Shown here piece after piece: positions 37,432 through 45,936 of a DNA stretch of 64,000 bases (position 1 is its first letter; every line of letters starts with the position of its first letter). The DNA lies in contig NZ_BMCG01000002.1 of NCBI RefSeq assembly GCF_014635065.1, positions 372,001 through 436,000 of the forward strand. The letters run 5' to 3'. Below the pieces are notes generated by a model. That model saw only the letters and a list, made by a program, of their open reading frames with translations. It had not been told where the DNA came from and did no database searches. The stretch comes from Oxalicibacterium flavum (GTDB lineage: Bacteria; Pseudomonadota; Gammaproteobacteria; Burkholderiales; Burkholderiaceae_D). A program made the translations under genes and the position numbers.

Positions 37432-37887
37432 TTACTGTGGGGTGCGCGTTCCTGCTGAGGCGGCAGCGCCGGTAGCCGGCACGATCTGCAGCGCGAAAGG
37501 CTTGGTGACCTCGCCATCGGCCGACATCCATTCGCCGGTGACGCGGTCGCCGGCGATGGTGCCATCCCACTGGCCGGAGATATGCGTGCCGTCCTGCGAT
37601 TCCTCGAGCAGCAGGATGTCGCCCTCGATCTCGCCGGCCAGCAGGATTTGCAGCGACTGGCCGAAGAAGAAGTATTCGCCCTCCACGCCCTCGTCTGCCG
37701 GCACCTTGGGACGAATCGTGACCTGCACGCCGTCGTCGCCGATGGTGCCGCGCAGATGCACGGCCTGACGGAAGGCGGCCGGCACGCCGGTGGTCTGCAC
37801 CTGCGCCATCGGCGCCACGTCGGCAGCGAAAACCGGGCCGGCCAGCAGGCTGGCCGCCAGCGTGGCCGGCAACAGAATGGCTTTCAT
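37432..37887 (-). CDS. Small secreted protein of unknown function
   Basis: The product of about 151 residues has a clear signal peptide ([21 protein letters not shown]). A mature part of about 130 residues is rich in beta strands, with repeated G-D/E-G turns (for example GEIEGDILLLEESQDGTHIS and GQWDGTIAGDRVTGEW). This pattern resembles small lipocalin-like or immunoglobulin-like beta proteins that measure solvent exposure. Two adjacent ATG codons (37890 and 37887) overlap the rimO stop, preceded by a strong GGAGG. It is probably cotranscribed with rimO. No family was recognised. Confidence 0.72.
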   Translation of the reverse strand: MKAILLPATLAASLLAGPVFAADVAPMAQVQTTGVPAAFRQAVHLRGTIGDDGVQVTIRPKVPADEGVEGEYFFFGQSLQILLAGEIEGDILLLEESQDGTHISGQWDGTIAGDRVTGEWMSADGEVTKPFALQIVPATGAAASAGTRTPQ

Positions 37888-39251
37888 CATTGCGCCTCCC
37901 CCCACATATCGTGGGCATCGGCCGCGGTGATCGTGACGTCTGCGAATTCGCCGACCTTGAGCTTGCGATGTGGCTCATACGGCGGCTTGACATAGACCAC
38001 GCCGTCGATCTCCGGCGCATCGGCAGCGGAACGACCGATGCCGCCGCTGCGGTCGAGCTCGTCGATCAGCACGCGCATGGTCTTGCCGACCTTGGCCTGC
38101 AGGCGCTGCCTCGAGATTTCTTCCTGCAGCAGCATGACGCGCGCGCGGCGTTCCTCGCGCACCTCTTCCGGCACCGCGCCCGGAATGTCGTTGGCGGTCG
38201 CGCCTTCGACCGGTGAATAGGCGAAGCAGCCGAGACGGTCGATCTGCGCTTCCTTCAGGAAGTCGAGCAGGTATTCGAACTCGGCCTCGGTCTCGCCGGG
38301 AAAGCCGGCGATGAAGGTCGAGCGGATCGTCAGGTCGGGACACATCGCGCGCCAGGCCTGGATGCGTTCGATGTTCTTCTCGCCGCTGGCCGGGCGCTTC
38401 ATGCGCTTCAGCACGTCGGGATGCGCGTGCTGCAGCGGCACGTCCAGATACGGCAGCACCTTGCCCTCGGCCATCATCGGAATCACCTGATCGACGTGCG
38501 GATACGGATAGACGTAGTGCAGGCGAATCCACGCGCCGTATTGCGCGGCCAGGTTGCCGAGCGCCTCGGCCAGCTGCGTCATGTGGGTCTTGACCGGCTT
38601 GCCGTTCCAGAACCCGGTGCGGAACTTGACATCGACGCCGTAGGCGCTGGTGTCCTGCGAGATCACCAGCAATTCCTTGACGCCGGCCTTGAACAGGTTT
38701 TCGGCTTCCAGCATGACGTCGGCGATCGGACGCGAGACCAGGTCGCCGCGCATGGATGGAATGATGCAGAAGCTGCAGCGATGGTTGCAGCCTTCGGAAA
38801 TCTTGAGGTAGGCGAAATGCTTGGGCGTGAGCTTGATGCCCTGCGCCGGCACCAGATCGATGAAGGGCGCATGCGGCTTGGGCATGTGAACGTGCACCGC
38901 ATCCATCACCTCGCCCAGCGCGTGCGGGCCGGTCACCGCCAGCACCTTGGGATGCACCTTGGTGATGATGTCGTCGCCGTCGGCATCCTTCTTGGCGCCG
39001 AGGCAACCGGTCACGATGACCTTGCCGTTCTCGTGCAGTGCCTCGCCAATGGCGTCGAGCGATTCCTGCACGGCGGCATCGATGAAGCCGCAGGTATTGA
39101 CGATGACCAGGTCGGCGCCGTCGTAGGATTTGGCGGTGTCGTAGCCTTCGGCGCGCAACTGGGTAAGGATTTGCTCCGAATCGACCAGCGCCTTCGGACA
39201 TCCGAGGGAAACGAAGCCGATCTTGGGCGCAGCTTGGGGAACGTTGATCAT
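37887..39251 (-). CDS. rimO: RimO, ribosomal protein S12 methylthiotransferase
   Basis: RimO is a radical SAM enzyme that methylthiolates Asp in ribosomal protein S12. The 454-residue product has the N-terminal UPF0004 domain ([20 protein letters not shown], with Cys ligands of the second cluster). The radical SAM motif is [14 protein letters not shown], and a C-terminal TRAM domain follows (about 385-454). The order UPF0004, radical SAM, TRAM and the CPKALVDSE segment distinguish RimO from MiaB. Its stop overlaps the next gene's start region. Confidence 0.95.
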   Translation of the reverse strand: MINVPQAAPKIGFVSLGCPKALVDSEQILTQLRAEGYDTAKSYDGADLVIVNTCGFIDAAVQESLDAIGEALHENGKVIVTGCLGAKKDADGDDIITKVHPKVLAVTGPHALGEVMDAVHVHMPKPHAPFIDLVPAQGIKLTPKHFAYLKISEGCNHRCSFCIIPSMRGDLVSRPIADVMLEAENLFKAGVKELLVISQDTSAYGVDVKFRTGFWNGKPVKTHMTQLAEALGNLAAQYGAWIRLHYVYPYPHVDQVIPMMAEGKVLPYLDVPLQHAHPDVLKRMKRPASGEKNIERIQAWRAMCPDLTIRSTFIAGFPGETEAEFEYLLDFLKEAQIDRLGCFAYSPVEGATANDIPGAVPEEVREERRARVMLLQEEISRQRLQAKVGKTMRVLIDELDRSGGIGRSAADAPEIDGVVYVKPPYEPHRKLKVGEFADVTITAADAHDMWGEAQ

Positions 39252-39349
39252 GTGGAAACGGCAAAAAAGCGGTGAAAAATCGAATCCGCTATTGTACCTG
39301 CACGGCCCGTCCGCCTGTCGGACAATACGCTACCGGGTGTTGTACCGTA

Positions 39350-39820
39350 TCACGAGCGCAATGACTGGCCGTCGCGCTCTGCCAGCGGGGTGAATCCGCC
39401 GAACGGGGCAGCCGCGGTCCTGTGCTCCTGGGCGGGCATGAGCAGCGTGCCGACCTCCCTGGTGCCGACCGCCGTGGCCGTGGCATCGCCGGACGGGCGG
39501 TCCTGAAATTCGACGAAGGACTGGATGCTGCGTTCCAGATGAGCGCCCATGGCCTGCCCGTAGCAACGAATCATCTGCGCCAGCGCCTGGCAGGTCAGCA
39601 TCGGCGCCGCCCCCGCCTCTTCCTCGACCATGATCTGCAGCAGGATGCTGCGCGTGATGTCCTCGCCGCTGCGCGCGTCAACCACTGCAAACGAGGCATT
39701 GTCGCGCACCAGTTGCCTGACATCGGCCAAGGTAATGTAGGCGCTCGTCTGCGTATCGTACAGACGACGATTCGGATACTTCTTGATCAGGCGCTCGGCA
39801 AACTTCTTTGCATTCGTCAT
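39350..39820 (-). CDS. phaR: PhaR, polyhydroxyalkanoate synthesis repressor
   Basis: The 156-residue protein starts MTNAKKFAERLIKKYPNRRL. It carries the PHB/PHA accumulation regulator DNA-binding domain (YDTQTSAYITLADVRQLVRD), followed by the PHB domain. PhaR binds both polyhydroxyalkanoate granules and DNA, and controls phasin genes and itself. The start at 39820 is preceded by AGGGA. The pha genes themselves are not in this window. The divergent gap upstream holds a 26-bp perfect palindrome that could be a regulator site. Confidence 0.92.
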   Translation of the reverse strand: MTNAKKFAERLIKKYPNRRLYDTQTSAYITLADVRQLVRDNASFAVVDARSGEDITRSILLQIMVEEEAGAAPMLTCQALAQMIRCYGQAMGAHLERSIQSFVEFQDRPSGDATATAVGTREVGTLLMPAQEHRTAAAPFGGFTPLAERDGQSLRS

Positions 39821-39905
39821 CGGAAATCCCTGTAGGCAGTGCAAGGCTTCTGAACAAACCGGCTCCGCAAGGGAGCCGCAAAACGGAGAACCACGTAATC
39901 GGACC

Positions 39906-39911
39906 ATTATA
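39906..39911 (-). promoter_or_regulatory. Candidate -10 element of phaR
   Basis: The minus strand reads TATAAT here, 86 bp before the phaR ATG. A matching -35 is not evident (TTGCAT lies 20 bp away), so this is only a weak candidate. Confidence 0.35.
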
Positions 39912-39956
39912 GTGCTCAAAAAAGCCGGACCATGCAATCGTTCTGCCGCAAACCGC

Positions 39957-39982
39957 GCCTGGCGGCAATATTGCCGCCAGGC
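39957..39982. repeat. 26-bp perfect palindrome in the phaR / small-gene gap
   Basis: The half-site GCCTGGCGGCAAT is repeated in exact inverse order with no spacer, giving a 26-bp palindrome. It lies about 137 bp upstream of phaR and 124 bp upstream of the divergent small gene, in a 285-bp intergenic region (39821-40105) with no other recognised content. It could be an operator for a dimeric regulator or a cruciform or RNA hairpin. Confidence 0.7.
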
Positions 39983-40105
39983 TGCGCCGCAGTTGCCCGA
40001 ACGAATGCCTGCCGATGCCATTTCCCGGAGGCTTGCCGTGCATGGAACGCCTTGCTGTAGTATTCGGACGGATCGAAACAGCACACGGGTCTTTCTGCAC
40101 ACCAC

Positions 40106-40324
40106 ATGTACATCGTCGTCATCGCCTGGCTCTACGTCGTCTTCATGATGTCCATCACGGAAACCTCGCCGGTGGCCGGCATCATGACGTTCGTGTTCTA
40201 TGGCCTTTTGCCGACCGGCATCATGGTCTGGCTGGCAGGAACGGGCAAGCGCAGGCAAAAGCGCAAGGCGCGCGATGCCGCAGCGCGGGAAGCAGCCAAT
40301 ACCGCCAAAGAGAGAAGTGAGTGA
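40106..40324 (+). CDS. Small membrane protein, unknown function
   Basis: The 72-residue product begins MYIVVIAWLYVVFMMSITET. It has two membrane segments (about 3-18 and 24-45) and a very basic C-terminal tail (GKRRQKRKARDAAAREAA). I recall similar short proteins next to laccase-domain and rluD genes in other Burkholderiales, but this could not be checked here. It is convergent with the laccase-domain gene, with stops 6 bp apart. The function is unknown. Confidence 0.65.
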   Translation: MYIVVIAWLYVVFMMSITETSPVAGIMTFVFYGLLPTGIMVWLAGTGKRRQKRKARDAAAREAANTAKERSE

Positions 40325-40330
40325 GGCGAC

Positions 40331-41107
40331 TCAGCAGCGCCAGATCAGCGCCGCCATGCGCCCGGTGACACCGTCACGCCGAAAGGAAAAAAAACGCTCG
40401 GGATCGTCCACAGTGCAGCAATCGCCACCGCTGACGAGAACGATGTCGAGTTCGGCCAGGATCGCGCGCGCCAGTCCATAGATGTCGCACAGATACTTGC
40501 GGGGCATGTCGTGGCCGGGGATGGGATGAAAGAATGCCGACGTGTGCGGACGGCGCTCGCCAAATGCAGCCTTCACATCCTCGCCGACCTCGAACCGTGT
40601 CGGGCCAATGGCCGGCCCCAGCCATGCCTGCAGCGTGCCGGCTCCGACGGACCGCATCCGCGCCACGGTGCTTTCCAGCACGCCTCCGGCCAGGCCACGC
40701 CATCCGGCATGCGCAGCGGCGACCACCCGTCCGTCCAGGTCGGTCAGCAGTACGGGCAGGCAATCGGCCGTCATGATTGCGCACACGACGCCGGCCTTGG
40801 TGGCAAAGACCGCATCGGCCTCGGGCGCATCGGCCACCTGCGATGCGTCCAGCACACGGTTACCGTGAACCTGCGTCAACCACGCCGGCTCGGCCGGCAC
40901 GCAGTTTCGCAAGACGGCCCGATTGCGCGCCACATGCGCGGGATCGTCACCCACGTGCATGCCAAGATTCAATCCCCCACTTCCATGGCGATCGCCATGG
41001 ACGCCTTCGCTCACACCGCCAATACGCGTGGTCATCAGCGCGCCCACGCCAGGCATCGGCACGCGCCACTGCGGCACGATGACGGGGAATGGGGCGGAAA
41101 ATGCCAT
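40331..41107 (-). CDS. pgeF: Laccase-domain protein, probable purine nucleoside phosphorylase / peptidoglycan editing factor (PgeF/YfiH)
   Basis: The 258-residue product starts MAFSAPFPVIVPQWRVPMPG. It has the YfiH-family metal site: the His in LTQVHGNRV, the Cys in IMTADCLPVLL, and the His in AAAHAGWRGLAGG. Family members are described as multi-substrate purine nucleoside phosphorylases in some species and as editing factors that keep L-Ser out of peptidoglycan in E. coli. It is located 5 bp downstream of rluD, as in many bacteria. The start at 41107 was chosen because the longer open frame only covers rluD. Confidence 0.9.
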   Translation of the reverse strand: MAFSAPFPVIVPQWRVPMPGVGALMTTRIGGVSEGVHGDRHGSGGLNLGMHVGDDPAHVARNRAVLRNCVPAEPAWLTQVHGNRVLDASQVADAPEADAVFATKAGVVCAIMTADCLPVLLTDLDGRVVAAAHAGWRGLAGGVLESTVARMRSVGAGTLQAWLGPAIGPTRFEVGEDVKAAFGERRPHTSAFFHPIPGHDMPRKYLCDIYGLARAILAELDIVLVSGGDCCTVDDPERFFSFRRDGVTGRMAALIWRC

Positions 41108-41112
41108 CGCGC

Positions 41113-42132
41113 TCAGGACTGAGGTTGCGCAATGCCGGCGCGCTCGAGCAGATCGGCAAAATCCGCCGGCAAGGCTGCCGACCATTCGCCGGCCTCGCCC
41201 GAGACCGGATGAATCAGGCCGAGCCGGCGCGCATGCAGCGCCTGGCGCGGGAAGACCTGCATCAGGTGCTGTTTTCCGTACAGCGCGTCGCCCACCAGCG
41301 CGAAGCCCAGCGATTGCATGTGCACGCGAATCTGGTGCGTGCGGCCGGTCTCGAGCCGGCAGCAGACGAGGCTGACTGGCTTGCCGTCCAGCGTGCCGGT
41401 CGCGAGCCGCTCGTAATGCGTGACGGCAGGCTTGGCGGAGAAATTGGTCGAGACCGCCATCTTGATGCGGTCGCGCGGATGACGGCCGATGGCGGCATCC
41501 ACTGTGCCGGACGAATTGGGCGTGCCCCACACCAGCGCCAGGTATTCGCGCTTGACGGTGCGTGCCTGCAACTGGCGCACCAGATCGGTATGCGCGACCA
41601 GCGTTTTCGCCACCACCATCAGGCCGCTGGTGTCCTTGTCGAGCCGGTGCACGATGCCGGCACGCGGCACGCCTGCGATCGCAGGAAAGTGATGCAGCAG
41701 GCCGTTGAGCAAGGTGCCCGACCAGTTGCCTGCCGCCGGGTGCACGACCAGGCCCACCGGCTTGTCAATGACCAGAATGGCATCGTCCTCATGCACGATG
41801 GCGAGGTCCATCGGCTCCGCCTTGAACGCCTGCTCCTCGGGAGCCGGCTGCGGCCGGATGACGAGCTTCTCATCCCCGTAGAGCGTCATTTTGGCTCTAG
41901 CAACTTCGCCATCCACGCTGACGTGGCCGGCTTCTATCCACTGCTGCAGGCGGCTGCGCGAATACTGCGGCACCAGCGCGGAAATCGCCTTGTCGAGACG
42001 CACACCGCAGGCCTCGGGCGTCAGTTGCAATTCGATCGCGGGCAAGGCGGCACCGTCGTCCGCATCGTCCAGCCCGTCCCACTCGCCGTCGGAAATCGAA
42101 TTATCGGGAATAGGTATGTCTGTCGGCTTCAC
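41113..42132 (-). CDS. rluD: RluD, 23S rRNA pseudouridine synthase
   Basis: RluD isomerises uridines 1911, 1915 and 1917 (E. coli numbering) of 23S rRNA. The 339-residue product has an acidic N-terminal leader of about 30 residues. An S4 domain (RLDKAISALVPQYSRSRLQQ) and the RluA-family catalytic motif GIVHRLDKDTSGLMVVAKT with its nucleophilic Asp follow. It ends with the RTHQIRVHMQSLGFALVGD block. It is divergent from bamD across only 52 bp, an arrangement common in Betaproteobacteria. Confidence 0.95.
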   Translation of the reverse strand: MKPTDIPIPDNSISDGEWDGLDDADDGAALPAIELQLTPEACGVRLDKAISALVPQYSRSRLQQWIEAGHVSVDGEVARAKMTLYGDEKLVIRPQPAPEEQAFKAEPMDLAIVHEDDAILVIDKPVGLVVHPAAGNWSGTLLNGLLHHFPAIAGVPRAGIVHRLDKDTSGLMVVAKTLVAHTDLVRQLQARTVKREYLALVWGTPNSSGTVDAAIGRHPRDRIKMAVSTNFSAKPAVTHYERLATGTLDGKPVSLVCCRLETGRTHQIRVHMQSLGFALVGDALYGKQHLMQVFPRQALHARRLGLIHPVSGEAGEWSAALPADFADLLERAGIAQPQS

Positions 42133-42147
42133 TGCGTTCCCATCGGA

Positions 42148-42153
42148 TATAAT
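42148..42153 (+). promoter_or_regulatory. Candidate -10 element of bamD
   Basis: TATAAT lies 32 bp before the bamD ATG. The -35 region falls inside rluD (around 42125-42131, GCTTCA-like) and is poor, so the match rests mainly on the -10 hexamer. Confidence 0.4.
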
Positions 42154-42184
42154 CAGTCATTGTTCAGCGGTCGATTCGCCCATC

Positions 42185-42985
42185 ATGCAAAAACACATGT
42201 CCAAAATCATTCCCATCGTGCTTGCCCTTCTGCTGTCGGCATGCGGTTCCACATCCAAGGATATCGACGAGACCAAGAACTGGTCACCTTCGAAATTATA
42301 CGCGGAGGCCCGCGATGAAATGAACACGGGCAACTACGAACGCGCGATCCAGCACTTCGAGAAACTCGAATCGCGCTATCCGTTCGGCACCTATGCGCAA
42401 CAGGCGCAGATGGAAATCGCCTACGCCCACTATCGCCAGGGCGACCAGGCACAGGCACTGGCGGCGGTCGAACGCTTCATCAAACTGCATCCCGACCATC
42501 CGAACGTCGACTACATGTACTACCTGCGCGGCCTGATCAACTTCAATGACCGCGTCAGCATTTTCGACGTCTTCTCGCGCCAGGATCCGACCGAGCGCGA
42601 TCCGAAGGCGGTGCGCGAAGCCTTCGATGCCTTCAAGCTGCTGGTCGAACGCTTTCCCGACAGCAAATACACGCCGGACGCCCGCGATCGCCTCGCCTAT
42701 CTCGTCAATGCCATGGCCAGCTACGACGTGCACGTGGCAAGCTACTACTATCGCCGCGGCGCCTATGTAGCGGCCGCCGCGCGCGCCCAATCGGCCATCA
42801 AGAATTATCCGGGAACGCCTGCCACCGAACAGGCGCTGTACATCATGATGAAATCGTACGAGGCGCTCAACCTGCCCGAACTGCGGGCCGATGCCCAGCG
42901 CGTGCTGGATCTGAACTATCCGAACAGCACCTATTACCACGGCGGCCCGGTCAAGAAGGAAAAACCGTGGTGGCAGGTCTGGTAA
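42185..42985 (+). CDS. bamD: BamD, outer membrane assembly lipoprotein
   Basis: BamD is the essential lipoprotein partner of BamA. The 266-residue product has a lipoprotein signal (IVLALLLSACGS, lipobox LSAC). Tetratricopeptide repeats follow (for example YAEARDEMNTGNYERAIQHF and LAAVERFIKLHPDHPNVDYM) and the C-terminal WWQVW. An alternative ATG four codons downstream (42197) is also possible. It is followed by a strong terminator that separates it from the AT-richer polysaccharide region. Confidence 0.95.
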   Translation: MQKHMSKIIPIVLALLLSACGSTSKDIDETKNWSPSKLYAEARDEMNTGNYERAIQHFEKLESRYPFGTYAQQAQMEIAYAHYRQGDQAQALAAVERFIKLHPDHPNVDYMYYLRGLINFNDRVSIFDVFSRQDPTERDPKAVREAFDAFKLLVERFPDSKYTPDARDRLAYLVNAMASYDVHVASYYYRRGAYVAAAARAQSAIKNYPGTPATEQALYIMMKSYEALNLPELRADAQRVLDLNYPNSTYYHGGPVKKEKPWWQVW

Positions 42986-43005
42986 GACCTTCCCGCTCAA
43001 CAACA

Positions 43006-43034
43006 AAAAAGGCCTCGCAATGCGAGGCCTTTTT
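43006..43034 (+). terminator. Rho-independent terminator after bamD
   Basis: A stem of GGCCTCGC and GCGAGGCC with a 3-nt loop is flanked by five A before and five T after. It begins about 20 bp after the bamD stop and ends transcription entering the next region. The A and T tracts make it potentially bidirectional. Confidence 0.93.
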
Positions 43035-43144
43035 ATTTGAACCACAACTCGTATTTCAACAATTAGCAACAGTTTGAAAAAGCTTAGGATTGAACGTCCT
43101 ACTTGTGTCATTCTCATGACTACTCGGCTTATCGCATTTTCCTC

Positions 43145-44116
43145 ATGCCCGTACTTCACTCTGATCGCCGCTTTGTCTTGAAGTCACTGCTTGCAGCGAG
43201 CGCCGTCTTTTGTCTGCCATCATGCATATCCGGAACACATTTCGACGGTAGCTTTCTGCAACTATGGCCTAGCCATCTGGACTTGCCCCCAAATGCATGG
43301 AAAAAACGCTTCGATATATTGCGCCAAGCGCAATGTCAGGATCTTTTTGTACAGTGGGTAGGGATAGAAGATGGAAATAACTCTTGGCGAGCATCCCAAG
43401 CCTTCATGGACATGCTCTTTGACTTAGCTGGAGAAAGAAGTATCGGCTTACATCTGGGCCTGCCCTACCATCAGAATTGGTGGGCAATTCTGAAAGCAAA
43501 GGACTTTGCCGAATTAGATACCTTCTTCGCTCAAACGCTAAATAGCGCCACCCGTTATATAGAAGAGTCCCCATTAAGCAGTCATGCAAATTTTCGCGGC
43601 TGGTACATTCCCTACGAACTGGAACAATACCACTGGGGCACAGCATCTTCCCAAGAAAAATTGATTCCTTGGCTGCAATCACTTTCAAATATCGCCACGA
43701 CAGACAAAGGTTTGCAACCAGCGATTTCAACTTACTTCAGCCAGCTTCCTACGGACGGATCGTTGGTCTCATTGTGGAGCAACATTCTTGATCACGCCAA
43801 TCTATATCCCATGATTCAGGACGGTGTTGGAGTGGCAGGGCTGGGCAACTATGAGGCTCTCGTACCGCTTCAGCAGCTATTTAATACGCGTCAGATCCGC
43901 TACGACCTGATCGTTGAACTGTTTCATCAACTTTCTGACGATACGAAACAAGAGAAATTTTTGGCCACTTCCGCTTCGCCATCAAGAGTACGGAAACAGA
44001 TGGAAGTAGCCAGTAGTTTCGGTGCAACCCGCATCGTTGCCTTTGCCATCGATCCATGGCTGACTGACGACACAGCGCCGGCACAGCGCTTAAGACAGGC
44101 GCTAATCAAAAATTAA
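43145..44116 (+). CDS. DUF4434-type exported lipoprotein (TIM-barrel, glycoside hydrolase-like)
   Basis: The product of about 323 residues starts MPVLHSDRRFVLKSLLAASA. The signal has a twin-arginine-like RRFVLK segment followed by the lipobox LPSC. The mature part resembles DUF4434, a TIM-barrel family with possible glycosidase function (FDGSFLQLWPSHLDLPPNAW, FRGWYIPYELEQYHW). It is convergent with the exopolysaccharide operon, 18 bp between stops, and is the most AT-rich gene of the region. I recall that E. coli ybcH, next to nfrA-nfrB, encodes such a protein; that memory needs checking. A TTG start 14 codons upstream is possible; no good ribosome-binding site marks either. Confidence 0.7.
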   Translation: MPVLHSDRRFVLKSLLAASAVFCLPSCISGTHFDGSFLQLWPSHLDLPPNAWKKRFDILRQAQCQDLFVQWVGIEDGNNSWRASQAFMDMLFDLAGERSIGLHLGLPYHQNWWAILKAKDFAELDTFFAQTLNSATRYIEESPLSSHANFRGWYIPYELEQYHWGTASSQEKLIPWLQSLSNIATTDKGLQPAISTYFSQLPTDGSLVSLWSNILDHANLYPMIQDGVGVAGLGNYEALVPLQQLFNTRQIRYDLIVELFHQLSDDTKQEKFLATSASPSRVRKQMEVASSFGATRIVAFAIDPWLTDDTAPAQRLRQALIKN

Positions 44117-44134
44117 ACATACGACCAGAAAGTA

Positions 44135-45268
44135 TCAAAGGCTTCGGCCGATAATTTCACGCATGATTTCACTGGTTCCACCAAAGATGCGCAAGGCCCG
44201 TGCATCCGCCCAGGCACGGCCGATATCATATTCCGCCATATAACCGTAGCCACCATGCATCTGCAATAACTCGTCCAGCACCTTGCCTTGCAACTCCGTC
44301 GCGTTCAACTTCGCCATGGCTGCAATGGTTGGATCTAGGTCACCCTCCATATGCTGCCGCAGGCAATCGTCAAGAAATATGCGCAGCATGGTACTTTGGG
44401 AAAATGCATCGGCAAGCCGAAACCGCGTATTCTGATAATCGATCACACGACGGCCGAAAGCCTTGCGAGTACTGGTGTATTCGACGGTCTTGAGCAGCAT
44501 ACCTTCCAGTGAGGCCGCCGCCCTCAAAGCGATAGCCAAACGCTCCTGCGCAAGTTCCCGCGACATGTATTCAAATGCCGCGTTCTCTTCGCCCAACAGG
44601 TTATCGGCCGACACCCTTACATCGTCAAAAAACAGTTCACATGTATCTTGCGCATGCTGCCCGATTTTGTATAAGGGTGAGCCTTTGCTAAATCCGGAAG
44701 CATGCGTTTCAACGCAAAACAACGACAATCCTCTTGCTCCAAGGTCAGGATTCGTACTGGCGACGACCAGAACGAGTCCTGCATTGACACCATTTGTAAT
44801 GAAAGTCTTCTGACCATTGAGTATGTAATGCTGGCCGTCTTTTCGCGCCGTCATGCGGATGGCCTTGAGATCACTGCCTGCTCCGGGTTCTGTCATGGCA
44901 ATGGCGCCGATCAATTCGCCGCATGCCATGGGAACCAACCATCTGTTTTTCTGCTTTTCCGTCCCGTAGGTATGCAGATAGGGCGCGACCATATCTGAAT
45001 GGATCGAGAATCCCACTCCCAGACAATTATTGCGGGCAAGTTCCTCAATAACCACCGCGGCATGGCCGAAATCTCCACCGCCGCCATACGGTTCGGGCAG
45101 CGCACAATTAAGCAGCCCTTCCGAGCCAGCCCTGCGCCATAGCTCCGGAGGCGTAACACCGGCTTGCTCCCAAGCGGAATAATGCGGCAGAATCTCGCGC
45201 TTAACAAAGCGATGCACCTGCTCACGAAAATGTTCGTGGTCATCACGAAAAACGGGACGCTTGCTCAT
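44135..45268 (-). CDS. Acyl-CoA dehydrogenase-family flavoprotein, last gene of the exopolysaccharide operon
   Basis: The 377-residue FAD enzyme has the family signatures AMTEPGAGSDL and FITNGVNAGLV, and a C-terminal FGGTSEIMREIIGR. The usual medium-chain catalytic Glu (YEGT) is Gly here. A Glu in the ELAQERLAIALRA helix fits the base position of long-chain and isovaleryl-CoA dehydrogenases, so the enzyme is probably active. Carrier-protein dehydrogenases such as prolyl-PCP dehydrogenases use the same base position. Its ATG overlaps the algF-like stop (ATGA). Linkage to a carrier protein and an adenylating enzyme suggests action on a carrier-bound acyl group. Ordinary fatty acyl-CoA oxidation is the alternative. 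Confidence 0.85.
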   Translation of the reverse strand: MSKRPVFRDDHEHFREQVHRFVKREILPHYSAWEQAGVTPPELWRRAGSEGLLNCALPEPYGGGGDFGHAAVVIEELARNNCLGVGFSIHSDMVAPYLHTYGTEKQKNRWLVPMACGELIGAIAMTEPGAGSDLKAIRMTARKDGQHYILNGQKTFITNGVNAGLVLVVASTNPDLGARGLSLFCVETHASGFSKGSPLYKIGQHAQDTCELFFDDVRVSADNLLGEENAAFEYMSRELAQERLAIALRAAASLEGMLLKTVEYTSTRKAFGRRVIDYQNTRFRLADAFSQSTMLRIFLDDCLRQHMEGDLDPTIAAMAKLNATELQGKVLDELLQMHGGYGYMAEYDIGRAWADARALRIFGGTSEIMREIIGRSL

Positions 45269-45936
45269 TTCTTGAACGCTTCAGTACGACTGATTTGACC
45301 ATGCAGAACCGGCTTCTTGTTTGTGCCAAGCATGAAGAAGCTGTAATGATCTCCGGGCCTCAATTCTGGCAGTTCAACGACATTCGACATCGCCTCATCA
45401 CATCCTGCATTCAACTTTGCAGACACGGGATTGACGTCTCTCTTGATCGCATTCCCTTGTTTCACTTCCTTGAAAAGCGCGGTGGCGGAAGGCACGATTT
45501 CCAGACGACCGACAGGACAAGCAGACGCCAGATTATAAAAATGCAGCGTCGCCTTGAGGCCATCCTGCCTATCATGGGTATCATCCAGCACGTCGAAGAT
45601 CAGCCGCCCTTCCCGTTGCTTGGGTACCAGCGTCACATAGGTACCAGGCTTGACGGGAACATTGGCCGACTGACCATTGAGTGTCACATTGACATCGCCA
45701 CTTTTGCGAACGATCGCATAGTCGCTAACGATTTGATGCCTTTCCAACTTATTTGGTGCGCCGCTCGCAATTCTGATCTGCAATACGGAAGAATCCATGT
45801 TCACCACTCGCACAAAGGAGGAACCCGCGGGTGGCTTGGCTGCATATAGTTGCGCCAGCGCTCCTTCGGCCATAACCCATGGCGTCGCAGTCATGCCTGC
45901 CACCACGTACAGCAGTCGCTTCCAAATATGATTCAT
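45265..45936 (-). CDS. algF: AlgF-like periplasmic polysaccharide acylation protein
   Basis: The 223-residue protein has a signal peptide (ending PWVMA). It then has the AlgF hallmark LYAAKPPAGSSFVRVVN, a GTYVTLVPK strand, and the later INPVS-like block DVNPVSAKLNAG. AlgF is a periplasmic protein required for O-acetylation of alginate, and WssG is its counterpart in acetylated cellulose. Here it overlaps both neighbours by 4 bp, the DltA-like gene upstream and the dehydrogenase downstream. This ties the acylation machinery to amino acid activation. Confidence 0.82.
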   Translation of the reverse strand: MNHIWKRLLYVVAGMTATPWVMAEGALAQLYAAKPPAGSSFVRVVNMDSSVLQIRIASGAPNKLERHQIVSDYAIVRKSGDVNVTLNGQSANVPVKPGTYVTLVPKQREGRLIFDVLDDTHDRQDGLKATLHFYNLASACPVGRLEIVPSATALFKEVKQGNAIKRDVNPVSAKLNAGCDEAMSNVVELPELRPGDHYSFFMLGTNKKPVLHGQISRTEAFKK

